Origin: Aquiluna sp. KACHI24
GTDB taxonomy: Bacteria > Actinomycetota > Actinomycetes > Actinomycetales > Microbacteriaceae
NCBI RefSeq assembly: GCF_025997915.1
Contig: NZ_AP026677.1
Span: forward strand, 1,116,001-1,180,000
Direction: 5' to 3'
Length of the DNA stretch: 64,000 nucleotides
Shown here: positions 35,780 through 44,578 of the stretch, piece after piece
Layout of the letters: every line of letters begins with the position of its first letter
Position numbering within the stretch: position 1 is the first letter of the stretch
Made by a program: the position numbers and the translations under genes
Notes under the pieces: generated by a model
Database searches by the model: none
The model's input: only the letters and a program-made list of their open reading frames with translations
What the model was told of the DNA's origin: nothing

Positions 35780-36241
35780 ATGTTGAGGGTTGTGTTTGAC
35801 GTTAATGTTTGGATACACGCAATCACCGGACCTGCATCAACCTACCCGTATCTAGACTCTGTCCCTCCTCGAACCGCAAACCCATCAGCGGACTGTCTAT
35901 CTCTAGCTTTAGATGGGGAGAAATTTCAAGTTTTCTCGTCCCCGCACATTTTGAGAAACGTAGCAAGAGTCCTTGAAGAATTGGGTTACCAAGATGCATT
36001 TATATCCCGTTACCTCGAGGGGATTTCTGATGCCACCCACTTCTCTGGAGGGTCAATAGTCGAGCCAGCGAGGACGGTTGCGAAGTCAACCGACTTTGAA
36101 GATAACTTGATTCTCGACCTAGTCGTTGCCGTCAAAGCTGAGCTACTCGTCACCCTAGACGGGTCTTTGAGGCAGCTGAGTCCGGTGAAGGGTGCTGTCA
36201 TCATTGACCCAGACAGCTTTGTGCGCTGGGTCCTCAGATAA
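35780..36241 (+). CDS. PIN-domain toxin (COG1569-type)
   Basis: A 153-aa PIN nuclease-like protein. The first acidic residue lies in VVFDVNVWIHAI, and further metal ligands are in STDFEDNLILDL and LVTLDGSL, as in the PIN-family toxin component often paired with small RHH antitoxins. Such toxins cut RNA (tRNA or mRNA); the target is unknown. The gene starts one base after the antitoxin stop and its own stop abuts the convergent hydrolase gene. The pair is the only clear toxin-antitoxin system in the window. Confidence 0.82.
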   Translation: MLRVVFDVNVWIHAITGPASTYPYLDSVPPRTANPSADCLSLALDGEKFQVFSSPHILRNVARVLEELGYQDAFISRYLEGISDATHFSGGSIVEPARTVAKSTDFEDNLILDLVVAVKAELLVTLDGSLRQLSPVKGAVIIDPDSFVRWVLR

Positions 36242-37069
36242 CTAGATCCTGGATTGCAACCACTCAAACAATTCACGCTCAACCAATGCCTTGTCTAAGT
36301 CGTTGAGCAGCTCGTGGTATCCGCCCTCGTAGATGCGGAGCGTCTTGTCCACAGCCGGGATTTTGTTATAAAGACGGATCGAGTTTTGATGGTTTGTCGA
36401 TAGATCTTTGTCTCCGTGAATGACCAGGGTTGGCACATTCCACTGATCAATTCGATCCCACACCATATCTGAAATCTCTAGTACCGTCTTGGCAACCAGG
36501 TTTCTGGCCTTTCCGTGATACATTTTGTCGTCAGCAGCAATCAGCTTGAGAAGCTCTAGGTCACGGGTGAGACACTCTTCACCCGGCCTCGGTAGCGGCA
36601 TGTCACCCTCTGGGTTGATAGAGGTAACCAACTTGGAGAGAAGTCGCTCCCAGCGCTTCGAAGGCTGTTGCATCGCACTCGATGAAATCACCGCCGCTGC
36701 AATTCCGCTTGGGTTAGAAACCACCGAAGCTGCGGTTACGAGACCGCCGAGTGAGTGGCCCATCAACACAAGTGGCAATCTAGGATCGATGGCCTCACGA
36801 GCACTGAGGTGAAGCATCAATGCCTCGTTTAGATCTACCAGTCCTCGGACCCCAGCACTCTCACCGTGACCGGGCAGATCAATGGCGTAAACGTTGAATC
36901 CCCGAGCCACCAGCTTCGGAATCAGCTGGTTGTATTGCCAGACATAACGCTCTGAGTACTCACCCAATCCGTGCTGCAACATGAGGTTGGCTTTGGGGTT
37001 TGGAGAATCCCAGAGAAAGCCAGCGGCTGCTGTTGAGGTGTCCCAGGATTTTGCTTTTGCGAGTGCCAT
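36242..37069 (-). CDS. Alpha/beta hydrolase, monoacylglycerol lipase-like
   Basis: A 275-aa protein: oxyanion segment LMLQHGLGEYSERY, GFNVYAIDLPGHGESAG, nucleophile elbow GHSLGGL, acid region VIHGDKDLSTN and catalytic His in EGGYHELLND. The HG-GEYSERY and PGHGxSxG combination is typical of the monoacylglycerol lipase/lysophospholipase (Hydrolase_4) group. No signal peptide. ATG 37069 is chosen over TTG 37108; neither has a clear ribosome site. It is divergent from the PAS-GGDEF gene. Confidence 0.85.
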   Translation of the reverse strand: MALAKAKSWDTSTAAAGFLWDSPNPKANLMLQHGLGEYSERYVWQYNQLIPKLVARGFNVYAIDLPGHGESAGVRGLVDLNEALMLHLSAREAIDPRLPLVLMGHSLGGLVTAASVVSNPSGIAAAVISSSAMQQPSKRWERLLSKLVTSINPEGDMPLPRPGEECLTRDLELLKLIAADDKMYHGKARNLVAKTVLEISDMVWDRIDQWNVPTLVIHGDKDLSTNHQNSIRLYNKIPAVDKTLRIYEGGYHELLNDLDKALVERELFEWLQSRI

Positions 37070-37149
37070 AACCAAGAGCGTAGACGGAATATTGGGCCAT
37101 TTGGCCAAACGACTTTGAATTCTTTCAATAGTGCTGGATACTCGTTTAC

Positions 37150-38460
37150 ATGACGGATTTCAAATCCCAAATGGAGCGGCTGAAGCGCGACAATGAGCGC
37201 TTGTGGCTGGTGCTTGAAGCTTCTCGCATGGGCCTTTGGGACTGGGATATGACCACTGGACAGGTCGACGTGGACGACCACTGGATTGACATGCTTGGCC
37301 TTGACCATGACCAGGTACGCCCGTTTAGCATCGAGAAATTCATGATGATGTGTCACCCGGCTGACGTGGACAAGGTCAATAAAGCCATCGAAGATCATGC
37401 CAAGTTCGAATCCGACTTCTATCAAGTCGAAATTCGACTCAAGGGTGCACAAGACCAGTGGTTTTGGATCAAGTCCACGGGAAAAATCGTGAAACGGTCC
37501 GATGATGGGGAGCCACTTCGAATGAGTGGTGTTCACGAAGACGTTTCTACCCTTGTGCGCGAGCGAATTCGCGGAGACATTGCCCGATCCCAGCTAGAGG
37601 CAGCTCAACGCTTGGGGGGACTGGGTAGTTGGTATTTGGACCTAGCGACCGACAAGGTTACCTGGTCCGAAGAGCTGTTTCGCATGCAGGGCCTGACCCC
37701 TGACAAAGAGCCACCCCCAGCCTCAACGCATCATCAGCTGTTCTCTCCCGAGAGTTGGGAGCGGTTGAGCAAAGCTTTGACTGAGACCATCGCCCACGGC
37801 ACTCCGTACGAACTAGAACTGGAGATGTTCAACAACGGTAACTTTCATGGCTGGATGCTGGCTCGCGGGGAGGCCATTCGCTCTCCAGAGGGCGCAATTG
37901 TTGGAGTCTTGGGTGTTGCCCTAGATATCACTCAGCGAAAGAGTCGTGAGACTGAGCTTCGCAAAAAGGCTCTCCTTGACCCTCTCAGTCAGCTTGGTAA
38001 CCGCACCGCATTTGAGATCAGTCTGGCTCAAACCATCAAGCAAGCGAATCAGTCCGGCAGCTCATTCGCTCTGATCATGTTGGACATCGATCACTTCAAG
38101 GAAATCAACGATCAGCATGGTCACGATGTTGGAGACCGTGCTCTGGTGCAGGTCGCGGAGAGACTACGAGCAACGCTTCGTGGGGACGATCAAATCTTCC
38201 GCATCGGTGGAGATGAGTTCGTTGTGGTCTTGGCTAACCCGATGCCAAAAGAAAAACTCGGTGAGATCGCTGCCCGACTGGTGCTGGCCTTCAGAACTCC
38301 AATCCTTCAGCTGAAGAAGCCGCTGGTCGCAACTATCAGCGCAGGTCTTGTCAGCTGGAATGGTCGCGAGGACTCACATGATCTTCTAAAGCGAGCCGAT
38401 GAGGCCCTATACCGAGCCAAGTCAGCCGGTCGAAATCAGTTGGCCTCGGACGACCTCTAG
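37150..38460 (+). CDS. Diguanylate cyclase with two PAS domains
   Basis: A 436-aa soluble protein that makes c-di-GMP. Two PAS/PAC domains occupy about residues 5-140 and 145-265 (the second with GSWYLDLATDKVTWSEELFRM and ILGVALDIT-like ending), followed by a GGDEF domain (about 270-432). The catalytic motif RIGGDEFVVV is intact and an I-site RGDD lies 5 residues before it, so product inhibition is expected. No membrane span. It converges (4-base overlap) with the glycosyltransferase gene whose PilZ domain can bind its product. Ligand of the PAS domains unknown. Confidence 0.92.
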   Translation: MTDFKSQMERLKRDNERLWLVLEASRMGLWDWDMTTGQVDVDDHWIDMLGLDHDQVRPFSIEKFMMMCHPADVDKVNKAIEDHAKFESDFYQVEIRLKGAQDQWFWIKSTGKIVKRSDDGEPLRMSGVHEDVSTLVRERIRGDIARSQLEAAQRLGGLGSWYLDLATDKVTWSEELFRMQGLTPDKEPPPASTHHQLFSPESWERLSKALTETIAHGTPYELELEMFNNGNFHGWMLARGEAIRSPEGAIVGVLGVALDITQRKSRETELRKKALLDPLSQLGNRTAFEISLAQTIKQANQSGSSFALIMLDIDHFKEINDQHGHDVGDRALVQVAERLRATLRGDDQIFRIGGDEFVVVLANPMPKEKLGEIAARLVLAFRTPILQLKKPLVATISAGLVSWNGREDSHDLLKRADEALYRAKSAGRNQLASDDL

Positions 38461-40706
38461 CGAACCGCCAGCAGGTGTGAGCCTGACTGCTTAGATCTTG
38501 GCGTGAGGGCAACCGGGAGAATCTCGTTCAGCCAGGCTGTTGAATCCCACTCCACCTCACCACCGACTCGAGTAACACCATCACCGATGGCCCTGGCGTC
38601 TCGGACGGTGAGGCGACCTGAAATTTGACTGTCTTTGTATTGAAGTTGAATTGGATAAGTAGCCGCAGTGGCAACGCTAACCTCGCCAGTCAAACGCAAA
38701 CCAATACCACCAAAGCTCAGGTCAAAGGCCTCGGCTTTGTGGCCATTCAGGGTCGCATCGAGCAACACTGCAACACGAGGTGATCTGCGCTGCCAAAAAC
38801 GGTTTCTGGCGCGATAGGGCTCAGCTACATAGCAGCACTCCAGGACCGCGCGACGTGATGTTTGATCACTCCAGGTGATCTGTCCACCTACTCTCACGGC
38901 ATCTTGGCTTGAACTCAGCGATCTTGTGTTTCTAGGTTCTAAGACTCCCCTGGCAACAACCTGTTCGCCGTCCAAGTTGGTCAACTCGATCTCAAGTTCG
39001 AGGGAGTTCGAGTCCCTCAGCAGCTCTCGCCTAGTAAGAATTGCGGCCCCTGCCTGGTGAAGGTCAAGAACTGAAACCAGAACACCATTCAGACGAGCGT
39101 TGAGTCGAAGTGGAAAACGCCAAAGTTTTCGCAGTTGTTTGCGTTTGTAAATCCTTATTGCAAGCGCAACGATGACGCCAACTTCCAAAGTCGCAAACAA
39201 CGACATTGCAATAGCTGCGGGCCATGGCAACGGTGGAAGGAAGCCCTGGCCCGTTAGCGCAATCAGCGCATAGTCCAGTGCCCTGCTTCCCAAAACCACA
39301 ACGTTTAGGCCAATTACAAACAGTGGCAATCGAATGTAGGAAAGGGCTTCCCATCCACCTAAATCAACCTCATTCTTCGGGGTCACCTTGAAGCCAGGCG
39401 TTTTCTTGGTGAAGAGAGTGGGGAGTGCTCTGAGAAAAGCCTCCATCGACAAGAAGGTGTTACGAATCCCCTCGAATGGCTGCGTGCTACCGCGTTCCAG
39501 GGCCGCAACAGCTGTGAAGGTCAGAATCACATAGCTAGCCCAAAGCGCAAGGTACTCGGGTGAAGCTTGGGAAACCGGAACCAAACCAAAGATTCCAACC
39601 AGCACCAAAAATGTGGAGTAGACCACCCGCTGCAGAGGAGTCACGTAGTAAAGGAATGCTCCAACATAGGAGATGCGCTGCTTGATCGAGAGTTTTCTAT
39701 TGAGCGGAAGTGCATAGCCGGGACGAAATGCGCTGAGTGTACCCTGTGCCCATCGAGCTCGCTGCACCACGTACGCCGCCAGATTGTCCGGTGCAAGCCC
39801 TTGGATCAAGTGTTCGTTGTGGTACTGAGTTTTGTAACCGCGCATTTGCAAAAGCAGCGATGTCTCGAAATCCTCGGTTGAGGTTTTGGTAGCCACACCC
39901 CCGACTTCAACCAGTGCACTGCGACGAATTAGAGCAGCACTGCCACACCAGAAAACACTCCCCTTTCGGTTTCGACCTGGTAGCAGTACATCAAAAAACA
40001 GAGATTGCTCGTGCCGACCGGTCTCCTCGTGCATTACGGAGTTGTGATTGCGGAAAGAGTGAGCGGATTGAACCAGCGCGATCTTGTCCACAGCAAAGTA
40101 GCCACTCATGGCCTCGAGAAGATCCGGTGATGGAACGTGATCGGCATCCAGCACCAGAACCAAATCGTTTTTCAACTTGGGCAGCACGGCGTTTACGTTG
40201 CCAGCCTTGGCATGACGATTGTCTTCGCGCACCTGGTATTCAATACCGTAGCGACTGGCTAGCTCCAGCATCTCCGGCCGACGGCCATCGTCGCAAAGCC
40301 AAATCTTGGTTCGACCTCGAACCCTTAGCGCACCGACGATGGTGGGTTCAACGATGTCGATCTCTTCGTTGTATGTGGTGATGAGAATGTCGGTGCTCAA
40401 ATCAAGCTGGGGTGGCCGTGGAGTCGCCGGTGTTTCCCAAGCTTCGTAAACCAGCATCAAGAATGTAAAAAAGCCAAAGAGTTCTGCCAAAAATAGTGGC
40501 CAGAAGAGCTGCGGCTCAACGCCTATTCCTGTGAACAGCAATCTCCAAGTGAAATAGATAAGCCCGACAAGCACTCCGCCGCTTGCGATCAACTTGACTG
40601 CAAGCGGTCGGGATTGAAACCAAGAACCCAGCCGGAGGTTGGTTGCTCTAACGGATACCGGAACTGGAGCATAGGGGAGTTCAGAATGTTCAGCTGGTCT
40701 GGCCAA
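38457..40706 (-). CDS. BcsA-like processive glycosyltransferase with PilZ domains
   Basis: A 749-aa membrane GT2 enzyme. Two N-terminal helices (about 38-55, 67-88) precede the catalytic domain: CDD (D140), DAD (187-189), VFWCGSAALIRR, STED (276-279) and QRARW (315-319), matching cellulose-synthase BcsA. Further helices follow (about 340-400, 455-520). Residues about 531-625 look like a degenerate PilZ barrel, and 640-730 a second PilZ with QRRSPR and DLSFGGIGL (the c-di-GMP-binding residues). The polymer is not known; no bcsB, bcsC or cellulase gene is adjacent. The start is TTG 40706 with GGGGGA 4 bases upstream. It is divergent from the lipoprotein gene. Confidence 0.9.
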   Translation of the reverse strand: MARPAEHSELPYAPVPVSVRATNLRLGSWFQSRPLAVKLIASGGVLVGLIYFTWRLLFTGIGVEPQLFWPLFLAELFGFFTFLMLVYEAWETPATPRPPQLDLSTDILITTYNEEIDIVEPTIVGALRVRGRTKIWLCDDGRRPEMLELASRYGIEYQVREDNRHAKAGNVNAVLPKLKNDLVLVLDADHVPSPDLLEAMSGYFAVDKIALVQSAHSFRNHNSVMHEETGRHEQSLFFDVLLPGRNRKGSVFWCGSAALIRRSALVEVGGVATKTSTEDFETSLLLQMRGYKTQYHNEHLIQGLAPDNLAAYVVQRARWAQGTLSAFRPGYALPLNRKLSIKQRISYVGAFLYYVTPLQRVVYSTFLVLVGIFGLVPVSQASPEYLALWASYVILTFTAVAALERGSTQPFEGIRNTFLSMEAFLRALPTLFTKKTPGFKVTPKNEVDLGGWEALSYIRLPLFVIGLNVVVLGSRALDYALIALTGQGFLPPLPWPAAIAMSLFATLEVGVIVALAIRIYKRKQLRKLWRFPLRLNARLNGVLVSVLDLHQAGAAILTRRELLRDSNSLELEIELTNLDGEQVVARGVLEPRNTRSLSSSQDAVRVGGQITWSDQTSRRAVLECCYVAEPYRARNRFWQRRSPRVAVLLDATLNGHKAEAFDLSFGGIGLRLTGEVSVATAATYPIQLQYKDSQISGRLTVRDARAIGDGVTRVGGEVEWDSTAWLNEILPVALTPRSKQSGSHLLAVR

Positions 40707-40753
40707 GAGTCCCCCGTGTTCCAGTTTTTACAATTCCTAGCTACTATTTTGCT

Positions 40754-41275
40754 ATGACTAAAAATAGTTTCGGATTTCCGAAGCTGGGGGTTTTGGTTTT
40801 GTCCACTCTCCTGGTCGCAGGATGTTCAGCTCAAGACCCGGCTCCAACCACATCCGCCCTTCAAGATGACTTTCAAGCAGAAATCGAAACCACTATCGCG
40901 CTGACGGTTGGTTCCCAGGATTTCAGCCTCGAAGCTTTGCAGCAGCGCGGTACGACCGAGATCGAAATTCTCGAGCCATTCAAAAAAGAGAAAACCACCT
41001 TCACGGTCATTGATTTGGATCAGCTACTAATCGACTCCGGTTTCACGGCCGAGGACCGAGTAGAGACGATCGCCCTGAACGATTACCGCTACGCCGACAC
41101 CGTCCAGGCATTTTTGGACAACGAGAGTCTGCTGGCCATTTATGAAAACGGGGAGCCGATTCCAGTGTCAGAGGGTGGTCCGGTAAGAATCATCTTTGCC
41201 GAGAGTTCCCCCTACTACAGCGTCCTTGATGCTTGGAACTGGTCGCTAAGCAAAATTGAACTTGCTGGAGACTAA
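40754..41275 (+). CDS. Lipoprotein with molybdopterin-oxidoreductase-like (SUOX) fold, probable sensor partner
   Basis: A 173-aa exported lipoprotein: hydrophobic signal and lipobox LVAGC (Cys near residue 24). The remainder (about 50-170) has the spaced pattern of the oxidoreductase molybdopterin-binding fold: VGSQDFSLEALQQR, TFTVIDLDQLLIDSGF, IALNDYRYADTV and GGPVRIIFAE, ending DAWNWSLSKIEL. The cofactor-binding Cys is absent, so it is likely a binding protein, not an enzyme. The stop codon directly precedes the GTG of the GGDEF/EAL gene, so the two are co-translated and probably act as an extracytoplasmic sensor and membrane effector. The fold call is by pattern, moderately secure. Confidence 0.65.
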   Translation: MTKNSFGFPKLGVLVLSTLLVAGCSAQDPAPTTSALQDDFQAEIETTIALTVGSQDFSLEALQQRGTTEIEILEPFKKEKTTFTVIDLDQLLIDSGFTAEDRVETIALNDYRYADTVQAFLDNESLLAIYENGEPIPVSEGGPVRIIFAESSPYYSVLDAWNWSLSKIELAGD

Positions 41276-43474
41276 GTGGTCATAAAACCAGTCCAAACCC
41301 CCTCGGGTCGAGAGCTGTTCAAGCTGCGCAAGGGGCAAATAGGGCTGGGCCTAGCGATGCTGGGTTTAGTTTTGGGTCTGATCTACTGGTCCTTTGACTC
41401 CTATCAAACCCATGATCGAACCAGAGAGACAATTCTCGCCGAAGAGTCAGATTCGTCTGCCCTTGTTTTTGTCCAGCGTGAGGCCTTTGGTCTGGTGGTA
41501 GAACTCGAGGAATTTCAGCTGGGCCAAAGAAGTGCCCAAGACCTTCTGATGGCACGCTCAACTTTGGCTCAACGCCTTAATGTAATCACCAGCACTGGAC
41601 AGAGTTCATATGAAGTGGCTGGTCCAGAGTTTCGAAAAGCGCTTGAGGCATTGGATGCAGAGCTCTCAAAGGTTCAGGGTCAGAGGCAGGCCCCCAATCT
41701 AGCGGTTGCAACTGAAGAGTTCTTATCTCAGACGCGGCAGCTGAGTGAGAAGTTCCAGGCCCTGTCTCGAACCAACGCCCAATTGGCAATTGCCGATAGG
41801 GCCCTGATTGACTTTTGGCAGGGCACGATTTCACTAATGGCGTTATCGCTTGGCCTAATTCTGTTCCTCTGGGTCATTCGCGATCTGAGTCGTGGTTTTC
41901 AAAGAGGCTTTGAGGAGCTAGAGCAAAGAGATAGGGATTTGGCAGCCGCGAGAGCGGACTTTGTGGCGATTCAATCTTTAGACTCCAAGATTTCTGCTTG
42001 GAACCAGAGACTGGAGAAGGGCGAGAGCCTTGCGCACATAGTGCAGGAAATCAACAAGGACATCCAGGAAATTGCAGGGCCCAAAGAGGTGACACTTTCC
42101 GAAGTTGGTGAGCTGAGTTTCCGCGATGGGGTTAGCGGAGCCGCGGAATATGCAGATGTTCGAGTTCTGCTGCAGTCCAGGCTAACCGAGCTGATAGCAC
42201 AAATTCAAAAACAAGCTAAGGCCGATCTGGAACTTAGGTGGGAGCAAAACCATGACAGCCTCACTGGGCTTCTCAATCGTCGCGGACTCACAGCAGAGCT
42301 ATCAGCAAAAGTCGCTCACAGAAACGGTCATGAGCTTCTGGTTGCCGATATCGACCTTGATGGCTTCACGGCCTTCAACTCTTCAATGGGGCCAGCTGCC
42401 GGAGATGCGCTACTCAAAGAGGTAGCAGAGCGCCTCAAGAGCATTGAATGCAAAAAAATACTGCTGGGCAGAATCTCTTCCGATGAGTTTGGTGTAGTGG
42501 CACTGACAGATGCCGACTCCATGCCCAAACTAGTGTCCGACATCTTCTCGGCGGTTAATTTCGAAACCAGTTCGTTCGGGCCATCACTTCAGGTCACGTC
42601 TTGCATTGGTTGGCACCGCGCCGGCAAAGAAGAGGACATCAGCGAGGTAGCCGCCAAGACCGGTGCTGCTCTGAAGAGTGCGAAGCTGAGGGGTAACCCC
42701 GGGTCTGCCGAGCAGTTCAGCGATGAGCGGCACTCACATTTGCTGACGAGTTATCTTGAGCAAGTTGAGTTTCGCGAGGCTTTGATAAGCGGTCAGATTG
42801 TTCCCTACCTCCAGCCGATTGTTTCGCTGGAGACAAGGGAGGTTAAGGGTTACGAGGTTCTGGCCCGCTGGAACGATCCGGAGCGAGGGCTGATACCCGC
42901 AGCTGAGTTCATTCCGATTGCCACCCAGGGTGGTCTGTTGGATGAGCTGTTCGAAACCATGCTTGAGCAGGTATGTCAGTACTGGTCAAAGAATCAAGCT
43001 GACCAATACGGTAAGACCTTCAGCGTGAATCTCGATCCAAAGTCACTGCAAATACGAGATTTCAAGGATCGCGTGCTGAGAACTTTGAAGCGCTATTCAA
43101 TTGCTCCTGAGGCCTTGGTTTTGGAAATCACCGAGCAGTCGTTGATGCTGGAGGAAAACATCACCCACCTGGAGCAGCTCAGGGACAGAGGTATCAGCAT
43201 TGCTCTTGACGACTTTGGAACGGGCTATTCCAGCCTGAGTCGACTCTCCTCGTTACCGGTAGACATCTTGAAGCTAGATCGCAGCTTCATCATCGATGGC
43301 ATCGCTGGAAATTCTGAGGCCATGCTTCAGTCAATTGCAGAAATGGCCAGACAGTCGAGATTGAAAGTTACGGTCGAAGGAATCGAAGATGAACCCACCG
43401 CACGCAAGCTCGCTGAAATTGGTTTTGACTTCGGCCAGGGATACCTGTTCGGTAAGCCTGCTGCCATCTCCTAG
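41276..43474 (+). CDS. Membrane GGDEF/EAL protein with degenerate GGDEF (probable c-di-GMP phosphodiesterase)
   Basis: A 732-aa protein: helix 1 (about 21-42), extracytoplasmic helical region, helix 2 (about 183-202), coiled-coil linker, GGDEF domain (about 320-480) and EAL domain (about 490-728). The GGDEF motif reads SSDEF, so cyclase activity is doubtful. The EAL domain has YEVLARW (EVL variant), NLDPKS, EITEQ, LDDFGTGYSSLS, KLDRSF and TVEGIE, the full set needed for phosphodiesterase activity. The start is GTG 41276, immediately after the lipoprotein stop. It probably opposes the cyclase at 37150. Confidence 0.9.
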   Translation: MVIKPVQTPSGRELFKLRKGQIGLGLAMLGLVLGLIYWSFDSYQTHDRTRETILAEESDSSALVFVQREAFGLVVELEEFQLGQRSAQDLLMARSTLAQRLNVITSTGQSSYEVAGPEFRKALEALDAELSKVQGQRQAPNLAVATEEFLSQTRQLSEKFQALSRTNAQLAIADRALIDFWQGTISLMALSLGLILFLWVIRDLSRGFQRGFEELEQRDRDLAAARADFVAIQSLDSKISAWNQRLEKGESLAHIVQEINKDIQEIAGPKEVTLSEVGELSFRDGVSGAAEYADVRVLLQSRLTELIAQIQKQAKADLELRWEQNHDSLTGLLNRRGLTAELSAKVAHRNGHELLVADIDLDGFTAFNSSMGPAAGDALLKEVAERLKSIECKKILLGRISSDEFGVVALTDADSMPKLVSDIFSAVNFETSSFGPSLQVTSCIGWHRAGKEEDISEVAAKTGAALKSAKLRGNPGSAEQFSDERHSHLLTSYLEQVEFREALISGQIVPYLQPIVSLETREVKGYEVLARWNDPERGLIPAAEFIPIATQGGLLDELFETMLEQVCQYWSKNQADQYGKTFSVNLDPKSLQIRDFKDRVLRTLKRYSIAPEALVLEITEQSLMLEENITHLEQLRDRGISIALDDFGTGYSSLSRLSSLPVDILKLDRSFIIDGIAGNSEAMLQSIAEMARQSRLKVTVEGIEDEPTARKLAEIGFDFGQGYLFGKPAAIS

Positions 43475-43477
43475 TTG

Positions 43478-44578
43478 CTAGATGCCTGCCAACTGAGCGG
43501 TTTGAATTGCAATCTCCAACTCTTCATTAGTTGGGATAACCAAGATCTTGACCTTCGAGTCCGCTCGAGATACATCGCGGTCTGACTTGTCGCGAATCTG
43601 GTTCTTTTCAGAATCAAGTGCAATCCCTAGGTGCTCAAGGCCATCGGTGATTCGCTCCCGCATCTCGGAGGAGTTCTCTCCGACACCTGCAGTGAAAACA
43701 AGGGCATCAATCGGACCAAGTTGAGCAAGATACGCACCAACATATTGCTTGGCCCGAAGGGCATAAACCTCGAGTGCTTCGCGAGCGACAGCGTCATTTT
43801 GATTCGCGCGGCGAAGCACATCTCTGAGGTCGGCATCACCGGTCATGCCCATCAGACCGGCATTTTTGTTTAGGCTCTGGTCAATTTCATCGAGGCTCAA
43901 GCCCTGATTGGCCAAATACATCACAATCGCAGGATCAAGATCTCCGGAACGGGTTCCCATCACCAAACCTTGAAGTGGGGTAAGGCCCATAGAGGTATTG
44001 ACCGACCGGCCATTGAGAACGGCGCACGCAGAACCCCCATTGCCTAGATGTAGCACCACTCCTGTGAAGTTGGGTTTTCCCAAGAACTTGGCAGCACGCT
44101 TTGAAACATAGGAGTGGGAGGTGCCATGAAAGCCGTAGCGCCTAATTGAATATTTCTGCTCTAACTCGCGGTCTATCGCATAGCGATAGGCAGCCGGCGG
44201 CATGGTCTGATGGAAAGCCGTGTCGAAAACAGCAACCTGGATAAGCCCTGGAAAGGCAGCCATCGCACCTTTGATACCGGCGAGGTTTCCGGGGTTATGT
44301 AGCGGCGCGAGCGGGATCAGAGATTCAATTGCGTTCAGCACATTTTGATCCACAATCGCAGGTTGGGAGAACTTAGATCCGCCGTGAACCACACGGTGGC
44401 CGATAGCAATCGGGGTTACACCCGAGGCCTTCAAATCTGCAACCATCTGCTCAAAAGCCGCAGTGTGATCAGACACTCGCTCGATCAAGCCTGATATCAA
44501 CGAGTCATTGGTGTCGACATCAATCACCTGGTACTTCAGCGAACTGGAACCGGAGTTCACAACCAAAACTGGCTTCAT
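43478..44578 (-). CDS. ackA: Acetate kinase
   Basis: A 366-aa enzyme that interconverts acetyl phosphate/ADP and acetate/ATP. Motifs: VVNSGSSSLKYQVI near residue 6, GHRVVHGG, AVFDTAFHQTMP, RYGFHGTSHSYVSKRAA, and VLHLGNGGSACAV. The protein is somewhat shorter than the usual about 400 aa, mainly through a shorter segment between residues 35 and 55. It overlaps the end of pta by 4 bases (ATGA), so pta-ackA is a coupled unit for acetate overflow and acetyl phosphate. Confidence 0.95.
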   Translation of the reverse strand: MKPVLVVNSGSSSLKYQVIDVDTNDSLISGLIERVSDHTAAFEQMVADLKASGVTPIAIGHRVVHGGSKFSQPAIVDQNVLNAIESLIPLAPLHNPGNLAGIKGAMAAFPGLIQVAVFDTAFHQTMPPAAYRYAIDRELEQKYSIRRYGFHGTSHSYVSKRAAKFLGKPNFTGVVLHLGNGGSACAVLNGRSVNTSMGLTPLQGLVMGTRSGDLDPAIVMYLANQGLSLDEIDQSLNKNAGLMGMTGDADLRDVLRRANQNDAVAREALEVYALRAKQYVGAYLAQLGPIDALVFTAGVGENSSEMRERITDGLEHLGIALDSEKNQIRDKSDRDVSRADSKVKILVIPTNEELEIAIQTAQLAGI

